Shown piece after piece: positions 63,404 through 64,000 of a stretch of 64,000 nt of DNA; the first letter of the stretch is position 1; each line of letters begins with the position of its first letter. Source of the stretch: Ephydatia muelleri (Eukaryota > Porifera > Demospongiae > Spongillida > Spongillidae); NCBI GenBank assembly GCA_013339895.1, contig JABACO010000019.1:6505268-6569267 (forward strand), written 5' to 3'. The position numbers were made by a program, and so were the translations under genes. The notes below the pieces were generated by a model. It did not search any database. It was not told the origin of the DNA and worked only from the letters and a program-made list of their open reading frames with translations.

Positions 63404-64000
63404 ATGCATCCTGGTGTAAAGCGGAAACGTTCTTCGTCGCAAGATTATTCAACGAATTTTGAGAGACAGCAGAAATCGCTCTTTGACCTGTCCGTTGTAA
63501 AACTTCAACAAGAACAGGTTCGCAATGGAGTTGAGCCAAGGCTGCTACGGTTCGTCCTCATCAATAATGCCCTCAGGGCCCTGCAGGCTCACATGGTACG
63601 CCTTGCAGATGATGACGCATTGGGACCATTGGACTATGATGGTATGTCGAACACGTTCCTGTCCAATACATTCAGAGAGGAGCATATTTCGTGCTCCTAC
63701 AATGCCTCAACACCAACCAAAATCATCAGACTGGAGGTACCCCTTGATGAGGAACGCACCATGGAGGTCAGTTCTACGTTTTGTGAAGAGTCTATGGATG
63801 GGAGACAGAATGGAGAACAAAGGCAAACAAAGGAAAAGAAGGTATCTGAAAACCAAAATCGCATATTTAATTTTGCTTTGGGTAAACGTTGTTCGGAAAT
63901 GTACCATAAAAATGACTCTGAGGAGTGCCCCTCGAGGAAGATCTGTCGACCTTATCTTCTGCACATGAATGGCACCACAATCACAACGACTGGATCATCT
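63404..64000 (+). CDS. SERTA-domain protein, 3' end beyond window
   Basis: The frame is open from the ATG at 63404 to the window edge (199 codons). Residues 6-9 (KRKR) are a likely nuclear localisation signal. Residues about 24-65 match the SERTA motif: SLFDLSVVKLQQEQ, EPRLLRFVLINNALRALQ. SERTA proteins (TRIP-Br/SERTAD, Drosophila Taranis) are nuclear cofactors that bind PHD/bromodomain proteins and E2F/DP and affect the cell cycle. The remainder is Glu/Lys- and Ser-rich with no other domain. No intron is seen in the portion present, as in vertebrate SERTAD genes whose coding region is usually a single exon. Confidence 0.8.
   Translation, partial: MHPGVKRKRSSSQDYSTNFERQQKSLFDLSVVKLQQEQVRNGVEPRLLRFVLINNALRALQAHMVRLADDDALGPLDYDGMSNTFLSNTFREEHISCSYNASTPTKIIRLEVPLDEERTMEVSSTFCEESMDGRQNGEQRQTKEKKVSENQNRIFNFALGKRCSEMYHKNDSEECPSRKICRPYLLHMNGTTITTTGSS

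Overview
The window is eukaryotic nuclear DNA from an animal. Protein-coding genes are split into many short exons with GT-AG introns, some only about 50 bp long, and their products are animal housekeeping or signalling proteins. The dense mix of intron-borne fold-back elements, R2-type retroelement tails and RAG1-N-terminus-like transposase copies resembles early-branching metazoans. A demosponge is my best guess, but that is inference.

Layout. (1) 1385-16000, minus: a long gene whose exons join in phase to give an LMO7-like calponin-homology domain, a PDZ domain, then an MPP-type L27-PDZ-SH3-hook module. Its 3' end leaves the window and one CH exon was not found. (2) 17024-26881, plus: a complete 22-exon SEL1L (ER-associated degradation) gene of 714 codons, head-to-head with gene 1. 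(3) 27-46 kb: a repeat-rich stretch holding two broken copies of a RAG1-N-like RING transposase, several 3' fragments of a restriction-like-endonuclease (REL) retrotransposon family, a decayed hAT-like transposase, fold-back elements and one uncharacterised spliced gene (38719-39986, minus). (4) 46312-46571: two identical tRNA-Ala(CGC) genes with Pol III terminators. (5) 47836-52827, minus: UTP25 (ribosome biogenesis), complete except for its 5' exon(s). (6) 56049-62442, minus: a complete 9-exon HAD phosphatase of the PGP/PDXP family. One intron begins with a minisatellite made of tens of copies of that intron's own 5' splice site. (7) 63404 to the right edge, plus: the start of a SERTA-domain gene, head-to-head with the phosphatase.

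The host genes are unrelated housekeeping or signalling genes (ER quality control, ribosome assembly, phospho-metabolite repair, cell-junction scaffolding, transcription cofactor). No operon-like or pathway cluster is visible. The most unusual items are the CH-PDZ-L27-PDZ-SH3 gene fusion, the splice-donor minisatellite, the RAG1-N-like element pair, and several families of long fold-back elements, many of them sitting inside introns.
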